From NCBI RefSeq assembly GCF_006636205.1, contig NZ_VIGB01000003.1, forward strand, positions 4,578,501-4,642,500: 64,000 nt of DNA, in the 5' to 3' direction. Of this stretch, positions 9,188 through 19,627 are shown piece after piece. Source of the DNA: Kitasatospora acidiphila. GTDB taxonomy: Bacteria; Actinomycetota; Actinomycetes; Streptomycetales; Streptomycetaceae. The notes under the pieces were generated by a model. The model saw nothing but the letters and a program-made list of their open reading frames with translations. It ran no database searches and was not told where the DNA came from. A program made the position numbers and the translations under genes. Within the stretch, counting starts at the first letter, position 1; every line of letters starts with the position of its first letter.

Positions 9188-9663
9188 GGGCGTCAATCCT
9201 CTCGGCAATTCGGCCGCCCGGGCGCGTGTGCCGCGGCGGCCCTGTGCGCCGGCCGCGCGGGGGCATAGCGGTGGACCTCGGCCCACACGTCACACGGCTC
9301 CCCTCGATGCCGGTGGCCCTATTCTGCACCCCAAGACCGGGGAAATCGATGGTCGCTGCTTTCTTTTTCCGGAAATTCACCTCCCTTCGCCTCCGTACCG
9401 ATACTTCCGCTCGGATTGCGGCAGGTATCAGGGGTGGATCTGTCCCCACATGCCGGTATTCGGGGGGTCCCGAAGGAGTGCTGCCGCTGATCCTGTGAAC
9501 TCCTTTACAGGGGGAGGAAACGGGCGCCCTACAACCCCGGAACCCTTGCCGAGTAAGGGGTGCGGGTCTACGCGCGTCGCAATGCCCGGGCCGTCGAACG
9601 ACCCCGAAGCCCCGGTACTCTGAAGGTCCCCCGCCTTCACGCACCACACCATTGGGAGTGCCA
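9188..9663. promoter_or_regulatory. Divergent lsr2/purS control region
   Basis: No gene is seen in these 476 bases. A stretch at about 9340-9420 is unusually AT-rich for this genome (GCTTTCTTTTTCCGGAAATT), a plausible Lsr2 autoregulation site. TACTCT at 9616-9621 is a possible -10 box for the purS operon, giving a 5' leader of about 36 bases; its -35 is weak. No purine riboswitch fold was recognised. Confidence 0.4.
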
Positions 9664-9915
9664 GTGGCACGCGTCGTAGTCGACGTCATGCTCAAGCCGG
9701 AGATCCTCGACCCCCAGGGCCAGGCGGTGCAGCGCGCACTGCCCCGTCTCGGATTCACCGGGATCGCCGATGTCCGCCAGGGCAAGCGTTTCGAGCTGGA
9801 ACTGGAGGGCCCGGTGGACGACGCCGCGCTCGCCAAGATCCGCGAAGCCGCCGAGACCTTTCTCGCCAACACGGTGATCGAGGACTTCACCGTTCGGGTG
9901 GAGGACGGCCAGTGA
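9664..9915 (+). CDS. purS: Phosphoribosylformylglycinamidine synthase subunit PurS
   Basis: This 83-residue subunit bridges PurQ and PurL in the three-part FGAM synthase, the fourth step of purine synthesis. MARVVVDVMLKPEILDPQGQ, GFTGIADVRQGKRFELE and the C-terminal NTVIEDFTV are characteristic. The GTG at 9664 follows GGGAG by six bases. The stop overlaps the purQ start as GTGA. Confidence 0.96.
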   Translation: MARVVVDVMLKPEILDPQGQAVQRALPRLGFTGIADVRQGKRFELELEGPVDDAALAKIREAAETFLANTVIEDFTVRVEDGQ

Positions 9916-10609
9916 CCACCCGGGTCGGCGTCGTCACGTTCCCCGGCTCGCTGGACGACCGCGACGCCCAGCGGGCGATCCGCCTGGCCGGGGCCGAGCC
10001 GGTGGCGCTCTGGCACCGTGACAAGGATCTCCATCAGGTCGACGCGGTCGTCCTGCCGGGCGGTTTCAGCTACGGCGACTATCTGCGCGCCGGCGCCATC
10101 TCGCGCTTCTCGCCGGTGATGGAGTCGCTCATCGAGCAGGCGAAGCTGGGAATGCCGGTCCTCGGTATCTGCAACGGCTTCCAGGTGCTCACCGAGTCGC
10201 ACCTGCTGCCCGGCGCGATGCTGCGGAACAACCACCTGCACTTCATCTGCCGCGACCAGAAGCTGCGGGTCGAGAATGCCGCGACCGCCTGGACGTCCGA
10301 TTACCAGGCGGGGCAGGAGATTTCGATCCCGCTGAAGAACATGGACGGCCGCTACACCGCGGACCGGCGCACGATCGACGAGCTGGAGTCCGAGGGCCGG
10401 GTGGTTTTCCGTTACCTCGCCAGTGAAGAAGGCGGACTCTGCAACCCCAACGGGTCGATCAACGATATTGCCGGGATCACCAACGCGGCCGGCAACGTGG
10501 TCGGTCTGATGCCGCACCCCGAGCACGCCGTCGAGCCGCTGGTCGGTACCGGCAAGACCGACGGTCTGCCGTTCTTCACGTCCGTCCTTAAGCAGTTGGT
10601 GAACGTCTG

Positions 10610-10610
<1 letters not shown>
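9912..10610 (+). CDS. purQ: Phosphoribosylformylglycinamidine synthase subunit PurQ
   Basis: The 232-residue class I glutamine amidotransferase supplies ammonia to PurL. The nucleophile C87 lies in GMPVLGICNGFQVL, and the His202/Glu204 pair lies in GLMPHPEHAVEP. The oxyanion-side motif LPGGFSYGDYLRAGA is also present. GTG 9912 overlaps the purS stop, and its own stop shares a base with the purL ATG (TGATG), so the three subunits are translationally coupled. Confidence 0.96.
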
Positions 10611-12865
<2,255 letters not shown>

Positions 12866-12879
12866 TCCGACGGATCATC

Positions 12880-12914
12880 GGACCGGCCCGTCTCCTCCGG
12901 GGGCGGGCCGGTCC
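12880..12914 (+). terminator. Terminator after purSQL
   Basis: An 11-bp perfect stem (GGACCGGCCCG at 12880-12890 with 12904-12914) is followed by GCGTTTT. It starts 14 bases after the purL stop. Confidence 0.9.
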
Positions 12915-13025
12915 GCGTTTTCGTGGTGCGGGGGAAGGGAGTTGGCGTGTCGTACCGGATCCGCCGGGTGCGTTCGGAGGGCTCGGAGCGGCTGGAGGTG
13001 GGGCGGCCGCTGTAGGTTGGCCGTC

Positions 13026-13865
13026 ATGGCGAAGACGGTGACGCGCAAGGCCCGCGGCTACGACCCGGCGAAGGTGCGGGCCGCGCTGGCCGCCGAGACC
13101 GAGGCGGTGCGGGGCGCCGTGCGGCGACTGGCCGCGGATCCGGCGGCGGTGGCGCTGCTGGACCGGCCGACCCGGCTCGGCGACTGGCGGGTGCGCGAGC
13201 TGGTGGCCCATCTGGCGTGGCAACTGGCCTGGCTGCCCGAGCAGTTGGGGCAGCCGCTGGAGGGGCGGGCGCCGTTGGGGCTGACCGCCTGGGTGAGCGG
13301 GGTCGGCTCGCTGGCCGACTGGCTGGACGCCGGGACCCGGGAGCGGGCCGCCGTGGTCTTCGCCGGCCCGCCGGCCGAGGTGGCGGCGTACTTCGACCGG
13401 GCGGCGGATGACCTGCTGGAGGTGCTGGCCGGTCCCGAGGTGCTGGATCCGGAGCGGCGCGTCGAGCTCCGGCTGGGCTCGATGACGGTCGCCGACCTGC
13501 TGGTCACCCGGCTGGTGGAGACGGTGGTGCACGGCGACGACCTGGCCGACGCGCTGGAGCTCGCCGACTTCCCGCACGATCGCTTCGCGCTGGCCTCGGT
13601 CAGCCGGCTGCTCGCCGACTCCCTCGCCGAGCAGGTGCCGGGTGGCTCGGTGGAGCTGCGGGTGCCGCCGTTCGCGGTGGTGCAGGCGGTGCCCGGGCCC
13701 AAGCACACCCGGGGCACCCCGCCCAATGTGGTGGAGACGGAGCCGCTCTGCTGGATCCGGCTGGCCACCGGTCGGCTGGACTGGGCCACGGCGGTGGACC
13801 GGGCCGAGGTGGCGGCCAGCGGGGAGCGCAGCGACCTGAGCGCGTTCCTGCCGGTGCTGCGCTGA
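13026..13865 (+). CDS. Maleylpyruvate isomerase-family mycothiol-dependent protein
   Basis: The 279-residue protein matches the DinB-like mycothiol-dependent maleylpyruvate isomerase family, in the actinobacterial version often called a sterol-carrier-family protein. The N-terminal part has LGDWRVRELVAHLAWQL with a metal-type His, and LVETVVHGDDLADAL supplies another conserved His. The C-terminus (RLATGRLDWATAVDR) resembles the SCP2-like end. Members transfer or use mycothiol, but the substrate here is unknown. ATG 13026 is preferred; the region upstream shows no ribosome site in this frame. It is usually found close to purL in streptomycetes. Confidence 0.75.
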   Translation: MAKTVTRKARGYDPAKVRAALAAETEAVRGAVRRLAADPAAVALLDRPTRLGDWRVRELVAHLAWQLAWLPEQLGQPLEGRAPLGLTAWVSGVGSLADWLDAGTRERAAVVFAGPPAEVAAYFDRAADDLLEVLAGPEVLDPERRVELRLGSMTVADLLVTRLVETVVHGDDLADALELADFPHDRFALASVSRLLADSLAEQVPGGSVELRVPPFAVVQAVPGPKHTRGTPPNVVETEPLCWIRLATGRLDWATAVDRAEVAASGERSDLSAFLPVLR

Positions 13866-13886
13866 GGCAACGCCCGCCGGGGCGGG

Positions 13887-14318
13887 TCAGTTGGCGGTCG
13901 CGGTCGCGAGGCTCGGGGCGATGGTCGCGGTGGCGGGGCGCCGGGTCTCGCGCAGCAGCAGGCCGGCGGTGGCCAGCACGAAGACGGCGGTCAGGGCGTG
14001 GACGCCGAGCGCGATGGCCAGCGGGCCGCCGTGGCTCAACACGATCACGGCGTCACCGAGCGGGGTGAAGGCCTCGGCGAGCACGGCCCAGCCCAGTGCC
14101 CGGCGCTGACCGGCGATCAGCAGGGCCAGCGGGACCAGTCCGGAGGTGATGTCCCGGACGCCCTTGATGTCGTAGAAGCCCTCGCCGGTGCCGCTCGGTC
14201 CCGCGATGCCGAGACCGGCCACCGCGGCGTGCGGCTGCAGGATGAACCACACCCCGACGAAGATGATGAACGCGCTGATGAGCAGGGTGCAGACGGTGGC
14301 GATGCGGCGGCCGGTCAT
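13887..14318 (-). CDS. DUF4267 family membrane protein
   Basis: The 143-residue protein has four hydrophobic segments, and FYDIKGVRDITSGLV is characteristic of DUF4267. Its function is unknown; members are often controlled by an adjacent TetR regulator. GGGGG lies four to eight bases upstream of ATG 14318. The upstream region contains GCTAGC/CTAGC-type dyads, and what looks like the first codons of a divergent regulator, discussed separately. Confidence 0.75.
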   Translation of the reverse strand: MTGRRIATVCTLLISAFIIFVGVWFILQPHAAVAGLGIAGPSGTGEGFYDIKGVRDITSGLVPLALLIAGQRRALGWAVLAEAFTPLGDAVIVLSHGGPLAIALGVHALTAVFVLATAGLLLRETRRPATATIAPSLATATAN

Positions 14319-14344
14319 GGTTTCCCCCAAGGGTGTCGAAGGCC

Positions 14345-14440
14345 CGTGTCCTGACGGGCATTCTTTCTAGCGCTGCTAGGAACATTTCTGACGCTAGCAC
14401 AGGCGTCGCTCCGATTTATAGCACTGATAGAATCTCTGCC
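14345..14440. promoter_or_regulatory. Operator-like dyads between DUF4267 gene and a regulator remnant
   Basis: The region holds CTAGCGCTGCTAG, GCTAGCAC and TATAGCACTGATAG, dyads of the type bound by TetR-family repressors. They sit between the DUF4267 start (minus) and an ATG at 14441 (plus) that opens a typical regulator N-terminus (MATQRGPVPGP) but runs directly into the next terminator. Binding is inferred only from the dyads. Confidence 0.4.
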
Positions 14441-14479
14441 ATGGCTACCCAACGCGGCCCGGTACCGGGTCCGAACGCA

Positions 14480-14514
14480 CGACAGCCCCTGACGGGTTCG
14501 TCAGGGGGCTGTCG
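14480..14514 (-). terminator. Terminator after the DUF3151 gene
   Basis: CGACAGCCCCTGACG (14480-14494) pairs with 14499-14514 with one bulged base and a GGTT loop. It lies twelve bases beyond the stop of the minus-strand DUF3151 gene. Confidence 0.8.
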
Positions 14515-14525
14515 GCTCGGCGGTG

Positions 14526-14945
14526 CTACTGCTTCAACTCGGCGTAGGCCTCGGGGCTGCTGTCCTTGAGGAACTGCCAGCAGCGCTCGGCCTCCTCGGT
14601 CTCCTTGATCGAATCGGCGGCCCGGGCCAGCGCGGCCAGGCAGCGCAGGAATCCGCGGTTGGCGCGGTGGACCCACGGGACCGGCCCGTGGCCGCGCCAG
14701 CCGGCCCGGCGCAGCGCGTCCAGGCCGCGGTGGTAGCCGGTGCGGGCGTAGGCGTATGACTCGACCACCCGGCCCTCGGCGAAGGCGTCGTCGGCCAGCA
14801 TCGCCCAGGCGAGCGAGAACCACGGGTAGTCCGCCGCGAGCTGGGTGGGCGACGCGGACTCCTCGGCGAGCCGGCGGTACGGCTCCGCCTCCTCGGTCAG
14901 CAGCGTCGGGTCCGGGCCCGAGAGCAAGTTCTTCCGTTCAGTCAT
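14526..14945 (-). CDS. DUF3151 family protein
   Basis: The 139-residue soluble protein matches DUF3151, a conserved actinobacterial family of unknown role. Characteristic stretches are YPWFSLAWAMLADDAF, VESYAYARTGYHRGLD and WVHRANRGFLRCL. The helical repeats resemble TPR-like packing. The gene commonly neighbours fba in streptomycetes, and here a GT39 gene lies between the two. ATG 14945 fits the family start. Confidence 0.85.
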   Translation of the reverse strand: MTERKNLLSGPDPTLLTEEAEPYRRLAEESASPTQLAADYPWFSLAWAMLADDAFAEGRVVESYAYARTGYHRGLDALRRAGWRGHGPVPWVHRANRGFLRCLAALARAADSIKETEEAERCWQFLKDSSPEAYAELKQ

Positions 14946-14995
14946 GCTCCCCAGTCTGCCAGCAGGGCGGTGGCGAGCCGGCGGCGCTGCTGTGC

Positions 14996-17278
14996 TCATG
15001 CCGTGCAGTGGTAGAGCAGCTGCAGGCCGGGGCTGTCCACCGACTGCCCGTAGTCGCCGGGCGCCACCGGGGCGCAGGTGCTGCGGACCCAGCTGGTGAC
15101 CGCCGTGGTCGGTCCTGAGCCGCCGCCCCGCCCGCCGAAGCCGCCGCCCTGGGTCGAGCCGATCAGGACGTAGTGCAGCTGGTTGCTGCGGATCAGCTCC
15201 TGGAACTGCGGCAGGCTCGGCGACGGCACCTTGCCGGTGAAGCCGCCCATCGGCAGCACCTCCTTGCCGGTGGCCAGGATGTAGGGCGAGGAGGCCGACC
15301 ACGAGGTGGTGGCGAAGAGGTAGCGGGCGCCGTCGGCGTGGGCCTGGGTGTAGGCGAGGATCTGCTGCTGGGACGTGCTCAGACCGGTGCTGTCCTGGCC
15401 GAAGCCGCCGAACTGGGCCATCAGCGCCGCGAGCTCCGGGTTGTCCGCCGCTGCGGCGCGCGCCCCGCCCCGGCCGGCGCCGCCGCCGGGTCGGCCGAAG
15501 CCGTGTGCCGCCTGCGGGCCGACCGCGCCCATGCCGCCGTTGCCGCTGTACTTGCTGTCCAGCACCGACGCGGCCCAGGCACCCGGCGCCAGCAGCACCG
15601 TGGCGAGCGCGGCCGCCAGGCCCGCCGTGGCGAGCCGCAGCCGGCCCAGTCGGCGGGCACCGAACCGCGCGGTGCGGCCGACGACGAGCAGCGCCAGCGC
15701 CAGGGCGCCGAGTGCCAGGGTGACCGGGGCCAGCCAGGGCAGGAAGGACGGGAAGAGGTGGGCCAGGTAGGCGCCCCAGGCCGCGCTGCCGGCCACGGCG
15801 ACCGGCAGCGCCCAGGCCCGCGGGCCACCGCCCTGGTAGGCCCGCCGGAGCAGCACCAGACCGGCGCCGCTGAGCGCGGCCAGCGGAGCGGCGATCACGC
15901 CCATGTAGTAGGTGTGGCCGCCGACGCTGCCGGCGCTGAAGGTCAGGAAGTACACCGCCAGCCAGCTGCCCCAGAGCAGGTAGCCGGCGCGCAGCCGGTC
16001 GGTGCGCGGCTCCTTGCGCCGCCAGACCAGCGCGCAGAGCAGGGCGACGGCGGCCAGCGGGTAGAGCCAGCCGGTCTGCGGGGCGAACTGGGAGCTGAAC
16101 ATCTTGGTCCAGCCGCCGTCGCTGCCGCCCGGGCCGCCCTGGTGGCCGCCCGCCTGGTGAGCGCCGCCCTGGCCGCCGCCGAAGCCCGGCGCGCCGCCCT
16201 GACCGGCACCCGCACCGGCGCCGTAGCCCGCGCCCGCACCGGCGCCCGCGCCGTAGCCCGCACCAGCGCCCGAACCCGCGCCGTGCCCGGCGCCGCGGTG
16301 CTGCTGGCCGCCGGCCTGGCCGCCCTGAGCACCGCCTTGCGCGCCGCCCTGGCCACCGCCGCCCCACATGCCGCCCTGGCCCGAGGTGACGCTGCCGGTC
16401 TCGTCCGCGTTCAGCCCGACCTGGGTGAAGCGGTTCAGGAAGTTGTAGCCCACCACCATGCTGTAGGCCGAGTTGTCGGTGGTCCCGTCGATGTACGGCC
16501 GGTCGTTGGCCGGCGTCGCGGTGGCCAGCAGCACCCAGGAGGCCGACACCGCCGCGGCGACCAGCCCGGCCAGGCCCACCCGGGCCAGCCGCTTGCGCAG
16601 CGGGACGGGTGCGGACACCAGGTAGACGACCGCCAGCGCCGGCAGCACCGCCCAGGCCTCCAGCATCTTGGCCTGGAACGCCGCCCCGACCCAGACACCG
16701 GCCAGCAGCAGCGGCCGCAGCTTGCCGCTCTGGGCGGCCCGCTGCGCGGCGTCGGCGGCCAGCAGGAGCAGCAGGGTGAACAGCGGGTCCTCGACCGCGG
16801 TGCGGAACAGCCCGGCCACCACCGGAGTGAGGGTGAACGCCAGGGCCGCGAGCAGCGCGGCGTTGGCGCCCGCCCAGCGGCGGACCGTGCGGAACAGCAC
16901 CAGAACGGCCAGTATCCCTTCGACCGCCTGCGGCAGCGTGAGCGCCCAGGGGTGGAAGCCGAAGATCCTGGCGGACAGCGCCTGCGGCCACAGGAAGCCG
17001 GGCAGCTTGTCCAGGGTGATGGTGTTGGCGGGGTCGTAGGAACCGAAGACGAAGGCCTTCCAGCTCTCCGTCATGCTCCGCACGGCGTCGGCGTAGAAGG
17101 AGTGGTAGGTGCTCTGGTTGATGCCCCAGAAGAACAGCACCCCTGCCAGCGCGGCGATGGCGAGCAGGGCGGGACGGGCGTAGCCGGGCTGTCCCTCGGG
17201 CGAGCGCCAGGGCGCTCGGCGCGGCGGTCGGCTGGCGGATGGCGGATCGGCAGCGATAGGTAGCGCGGTGGTGGCCAT
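14996..17278 (-). CDS. GT39/PMT-like membrane glycosyltransferase with Gly/Ala-rich insert
   Basis: The 760-residue protein is a polytopic GT-C glycosyltransferase of the ArnT/PMT-like family. The N-terminal loop FYADAVRSMTESWKAF and TITLDKLPGFLW is the usual first periplasmic motif, and many hydrophobic helices follow. Between about residues 320 and 410 a low-complexity loop made of Gly, Ala, Gln and His (GAGAGYGAGAGAG type) interrupts the helices. The C-terminal domain contains YLFATTSWSASSPYILATGK. Such enzymes use polyprenyl-phosphate sugars to modify proteins or lipids outside the membrane. Start ATG 17278 is chosen from the family; the frame stays open to 17497. Three iterated repeats lie upstream. 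Confidence 0.8.
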   Translation of the reverse strand: MATTALPIAADPPSASRPPRRAPWRSPEGQPGYARPALLAIAALAGVLFFWGINQSTYHSFYADAVRSMTESWKAFVFGSYDPANTITLDKLPGFLWPQALSARIFGFHPWALTLPQAVEGILAVLVLFRTVRRWAGANAALLAALAFTLTPVVAGLFRTAVEDPLFTLLLLLAADAAQRAAQSGKLRPLLLAGVWVGAAFQAKMLEAWAVLPALAVVYLVSAPVPLRKRLARVGLAGLVAAAVSASWVLLATATPANDRPYIDGTTDNSAYSMVVGYNFLNRFTQVGLNADETGSVTSGQGGMWGGGGQGGAQGGAQGGQAGGQQHRGAGHGAGSGAGAGYGAGAGAGAGYGAGAGAGQGGAPGFGGGQGGAHQAGGHQGGPGGSDGGWTKMFSSQFAPQTGWLYPLAAVALLCALVWRRKEPRTDRLRAGYLLWGSWLAVYFLTFSAGSVGGHTYYMGVIAAPLAALSGAGLVLLRRAYQGGGPRAWALPVAVAGSAAWGAYLAHLFPSFLPWLAPVTLALGALALALLVVGRTARFGARRLGRLRLATAGLAAALATVLLAPGAWAASVLDSKYSGNGGMGAVGPQAAHGFGRPGGGAGRGGARAAAADNPELAALMAQFGGFGQDSTGLSTSQQQILAYTQAHADGARYLFATTSWSASSPYILATGKEVLPMGGFTGKVPSPSLPQFQELIRSNQLHYVLIGSTQGGGFGGRGGGSGPTTAVTSWVRSTCAPVAPGDYGQSVDSPGLQLLYHCTA

Positions 17279-17383
17279 GAGCGACAGCCTTGGCCGTGTC
17301 CATGAGAAAACCGTGACAGGCCGGGCGATAGGGCGAAAACGATACCGATCCGGGGGGAAGATTTTGCCGTTCGGGATCTTGCT

Positions 17384-17435
17384 GGAAACGTTCGGGGCCC
17401 TGCCGGAAACGTTCGAGGCCCTGACGGAAACGTTC
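17384..17435. repeat. Three 21-bp-spaced GGAAACGTTC repeats
   Basis: GGAAACGTTC occurs at 17384, 17405 and 17426, exactly 21 bp apart, with similar spacers (GGGGCCCTGCC and GAGGCCCTGAC). Two helical turns of spacing put the sites on one face of the helix, as expected for operator iterons. They lie about 105-157 bases upstream of the glycosyltransferase start. Because 21 is a multiple of three they could instead encode a heptad repeat in an extended N-terminus, which is less likely. Confidence 0.55.
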
Positions 17436-17457
17436 GTTTGAGCGGGCCGGAAATGAT

Positions 17458-17491
17458 CGGGCCCCGGTCGGCGGGTGCCGGCCGGGGCCCG
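17458..17491 (-). terminator. Terminator after fba
   Basis: CGGGCCCCGG (17458-17467) pairs with CCGGGGCCCG (17482-17491), extended by CGGC/GCCG across a single mismatch. It lies downstream of the minus-strand fba stop at 17529. Confidence 0.8.
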
Positions 17492-17528
17492 GTTCACGCG
17501 ATCGGATCACGCGGTCGGATCAACGCGC

Positions 17529-18551
17529 TCACTTCAGGCGGTTGCCCGCGGAACGCAGCATCTGGGTGGCCTCGACCACGCGGGCGGCCATGCCCGCCTC
17601 GGCCAGCTTGCCCCAGGTGCGCGGGTCGTAGGTGGACTTCTTGCCGACCTCGCCGTCGACCTTCAGCACGCCGTCGTAGTTCTTGAACATGTGGTCGACG
17701 ACCGGACGGGTGAAGGCGTACTGGGTGTCGGTGTCCAGGTTCATCTTGACGACGCCGTTCTCCAGCGCGGTCTCGATCTCCTCCTGCGACGAGCCGGAGC
17801 CGCCGTGGAAGACGAAGTCGAACGGGTCCTTCTTGCCGTACTGGGCGCCGATCGCGTCCTGCAGGTCGCGCAGCAGCTCGGGGCGGAGCACCACGTTGCC
17901 CGGCTTGTAGACGCCGTGCACGTTGCCGAACGAAGCGGCCAGCAGGTAGCGGCCCTTCTCGCCCAGGCCGAGCGCCTCGGCGGTGCGGACGGCGTCGTTC
18001 ACCGTGGTGTAGAGGGAGTCGTTGATCTCGTGGGAGACGCCGTCCTCCTCGCCACCGGTCGGGGTGATCTCGACCTCAAGGATGATCTTGGCGGCGTGCG
18101 CCTGGGCCAGCAGCTCCTGGCCGATGGCCAGGTTGTCGGCCAGGGTCTCGGCGGAGCCGTCCCACATGTGCGACTGGAAGAGCGGGTTCTCGCCGCGGGC
18201 CACCCGCTCGGCGGAGATCGCCAGCAGCGGGCGGACGTAGCCGTCCAGCTTGTCCTTGGGGCAGTGGTCGGTGTGCAGCGCGACGGTGATGTCGTACTTG
18301 GCGGCGACGATGTGGGCGAACTCGGCGAGCGCGACGGCGCCGGTCACCATGTCCTTCTTGTGCTGGCCGCCGAGGAACTCGGCGCCACCGGTGGAGATCT
18401 GGATGATGCCGTCGCTCTCGGCCTCGGCGAAGCCGCGCAGTGCCGCGTGCAGGGTCTGCGACGAGGTGACGTTGATGGCGGGGTAGGCGAACTTGCCGGC
18501 CTTGGCCCGGTCGAGCATCTCGTTGTAGACATCGGGAGTTGCGATGGGCAT
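17529..18551 (-). CDS. fbaA: Class II fructose-bisphosphate aldolase
   Basis: The 340-residue zinc aldolase of glycolysis and gluconeogenesis splits fructose 1,6-bisphosphate. ALHTDHCPKDK holds the catalytic Asp95 and zinc ligand His96. ASFGNVHGVYKPG, FVFHGGSGSS and KMNLDTDTQYAFT complete the active site. Its size fits the class IIA group. AGGAG lies nine bases before ATG 18551. It is transcribed alone, with its own terminator. Confidence 0.96.
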   Translation of the reverse strand: MPIATPDVYNEMLDRAKAGKFAYPAINVTSSQTLHAALRGFAEAESDGIIQISTGGAEFLGGQHKKDMVTGAVALAEFAHIVAAKYDITVALHTDHCPKDKLDGYVRPLLAISAERVARGENPLFQSHMWDGSAETLADNLAIGQELLAQAHAAKIILEVEITPTGGEEDGVSHEINDSLYTTVNDAVRTAEALGLGEKGRYLLAASFGNVHGVYKPGNVVLRPELLRDLQDAIGAQYGKKDPFDFVFHGGSGSSQEEIETALENGVVKMNLDTDTQYAFTRPVVDHMFKNYDGVLKVDGEVGKKSTYDPRTWGKLAEAGMAARVVEATQMLRSAGNRLK

Positions 18552-18773
18552 GCGAATCCGCTCCTGTCGGTGTGGGGCGATCGGACGACGCTGTCCGATG
18601 CTCGATACGCCTCTTTGTTCACGGCGTCGCCGCGGCACGAAGTCGTTGAGGGTGGTCTTCGACCGCAGGCCGGACACCGCTGTCATCTTCCCAGACTCGT
18701 GCTTCCGGTTCACCTATGGGTTCAGCATGCGGGCTGGCGTGTAACGCTGCCGGGAGTGGCCACCTCGCCGCGC

Positions 18774-18785
18774 TATCCTGCGCCG
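18774..18785 (+). promoter_or_regulatory. Probable -10 box giving a leaderless dedA transcript
   Basis: TATCCT at 18774-18779 lies six bases before the GTG at 18786. That spacing would place the transcription start on the first codon base. No Shine-Dalgarno is visible, which fits a leaderless mRNA, common in actinobacteria. The -35 region is not clear. Confidence 0.45.
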
Positions 18786-19520
18786 GTGACTACCACTACC
18801 GACCTAGCGGTCAATCTCCTGGATGCCAAGTCGTTGATCAGCTCGGTCGGGACCTTCGGCCTGCTGGCGATCATCTTCGCCGAGACCGGCCTGCTGATCG
18901 GCTTCTTCCTGCCGGGTGACTCGCTGCTGATCCTGGCTGGTGTCGCGGCCTCCTCGGCGGCGGCCAAGGCCTTCGGGCCGGGCGTTCAGATGCCGATCGG
19001 AGTGCTGCTCGTCGGCGCGCCGATCTGCGCGATCGTGGGCGCCCAGCTCGGCCACCTGCTCGGCGCCAAGGCGGGATCCAAGCTCTTCGACAAGCCGGAC
19101 TCGCGGATCTTCAAGCGCGATTACGTGGAGAAGGCCGAGCAGTACTTCGCCAAGTTCGGCCCGGAGAAGGCCGTCGTGATGGCCCGGTTCATCCCGATCG
19201 TGCGGACCTTCCTCAACCCGGTCGCGGGCATGCTGGAGATGCCGGCCCGGAAGTTCTTCGTCTGGAACGCCCTCGGCGGCGTGATCTGGACCGAGGTGAT
19301 GCTCTGCATCGGCTACTTCTTCGGGGACTCGATGGCCCCGGTGATCGACAAGTACCTGATCCCGGCGATGGCCCTGATCATCCTGCTGTCGATCTCGCCG
19401 ATCCTGATCGAGGTGGTCCGGGAGCGGAAGAAGCGCAAGGCCGGCGGCGCGGCCGTGGCCGGCTCGGGCGCCGGCAGTGAGCCGGTGCAGTCCGGCGGCG
19501 GCCGGCACCGCCGCGGCTGA
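18786..19520 (+). CDS. DedA/SNARE-associated family membrane protein
   Basis: The 244-residue protein is a DedA-family membrane protein. It has the re-entrant motif ETGLLIGFFLPGDSLLILAG, the central ARFIPIVRTFLNPVAGML (the conserved R/P-rich signature) and four to five membrane segments. Some DedA proteins flip undecaprenyl phosphate or phospholipids and support envelope integrity. The C-terminal tail is basic and Gly/Ser-rich (RERKKRKAGG). It is divergent from fba, and a strong terminator follows. Confidence 0.9.
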   Translation: MTTTTDLAVNLLDAKSLISSVGTFGLLAIIFAETGLLIGFFLPGDSLLILAGVAASSAAAKAFGPGVQMPIGVLLVGAPICAIVGAQLGHLLGAKAGSKLFDKPDSRIFKRDYVEKAEQYFAKFGPEKAVVMARFIPIVRTFLNPVAGMLEMPARKFFVWNALGGVIWTEVMLCIGYFFGDSMAPVIDKYLIPAMALIILLSISPILIEVVRERKKRKAGGAAVAGSGAGSEPVQSGGGRHRRG

Positions 19521-19537
19521 CCACCGCAGAAGTCGCA

Positions 19538-19573
19538 GAAGGGCGCCTCCCCGGCCACGGGGAGGCGCCCTTC
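19538..19573 (+). terminator. Terminator after the dedA-like gene
   Basis: A perfect 15-bp stem (GAAGGGCGCCTCCCC at 19538-19552 with 19559-19573) closes a GGCCAC loop. It begins 17 bases past the stop. Confidence 0.9.
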
Positions 19574-19577
19574 TCAT

Positions 19578-19591
19578 GTTTCACGTGAAAC
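19578..19591. other. parS centromere site (ParB binding)
   Basis: GTTTCACGTGAAAC is a perfect 14-bp palindrome identical to the Streptomyces parS consensus, and with flanks it matches 15 of 16 positions of the universal TGTTTCACGTGAAACA. ParB loads here to organise and segregate the origin region. It sits between two terminators in a gene-free gap, as parS sites often do, and implies that this part of the window is fairly close to oriC. Confidence 0.85.
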
Positions 19592-19596
19592 CTCGC

Positions 19597-19619
19597 CGCT
19601 CCGGCGAGCGGCCGGAGCG
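19597..19619 (-). terminator. Terminator after pyrE
   Basis: CGCTCCGGC (19597-19605) and GCCGGAGCG (19611-19619) form a perfect 9-bp stem with a 5-base loop, eight bases beyond the minus-strand pyrE stop. Confidence 0.75.
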
Positions 19620-19627
19620 ACCGGGCG

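Noticed and set aside
12947..13015. 22-codon frame beginning GTG with MSYRIRRVRSEG
   Set aside because: Too short, no clear ribosome site or neighbour role; left out though it could be a remnant.
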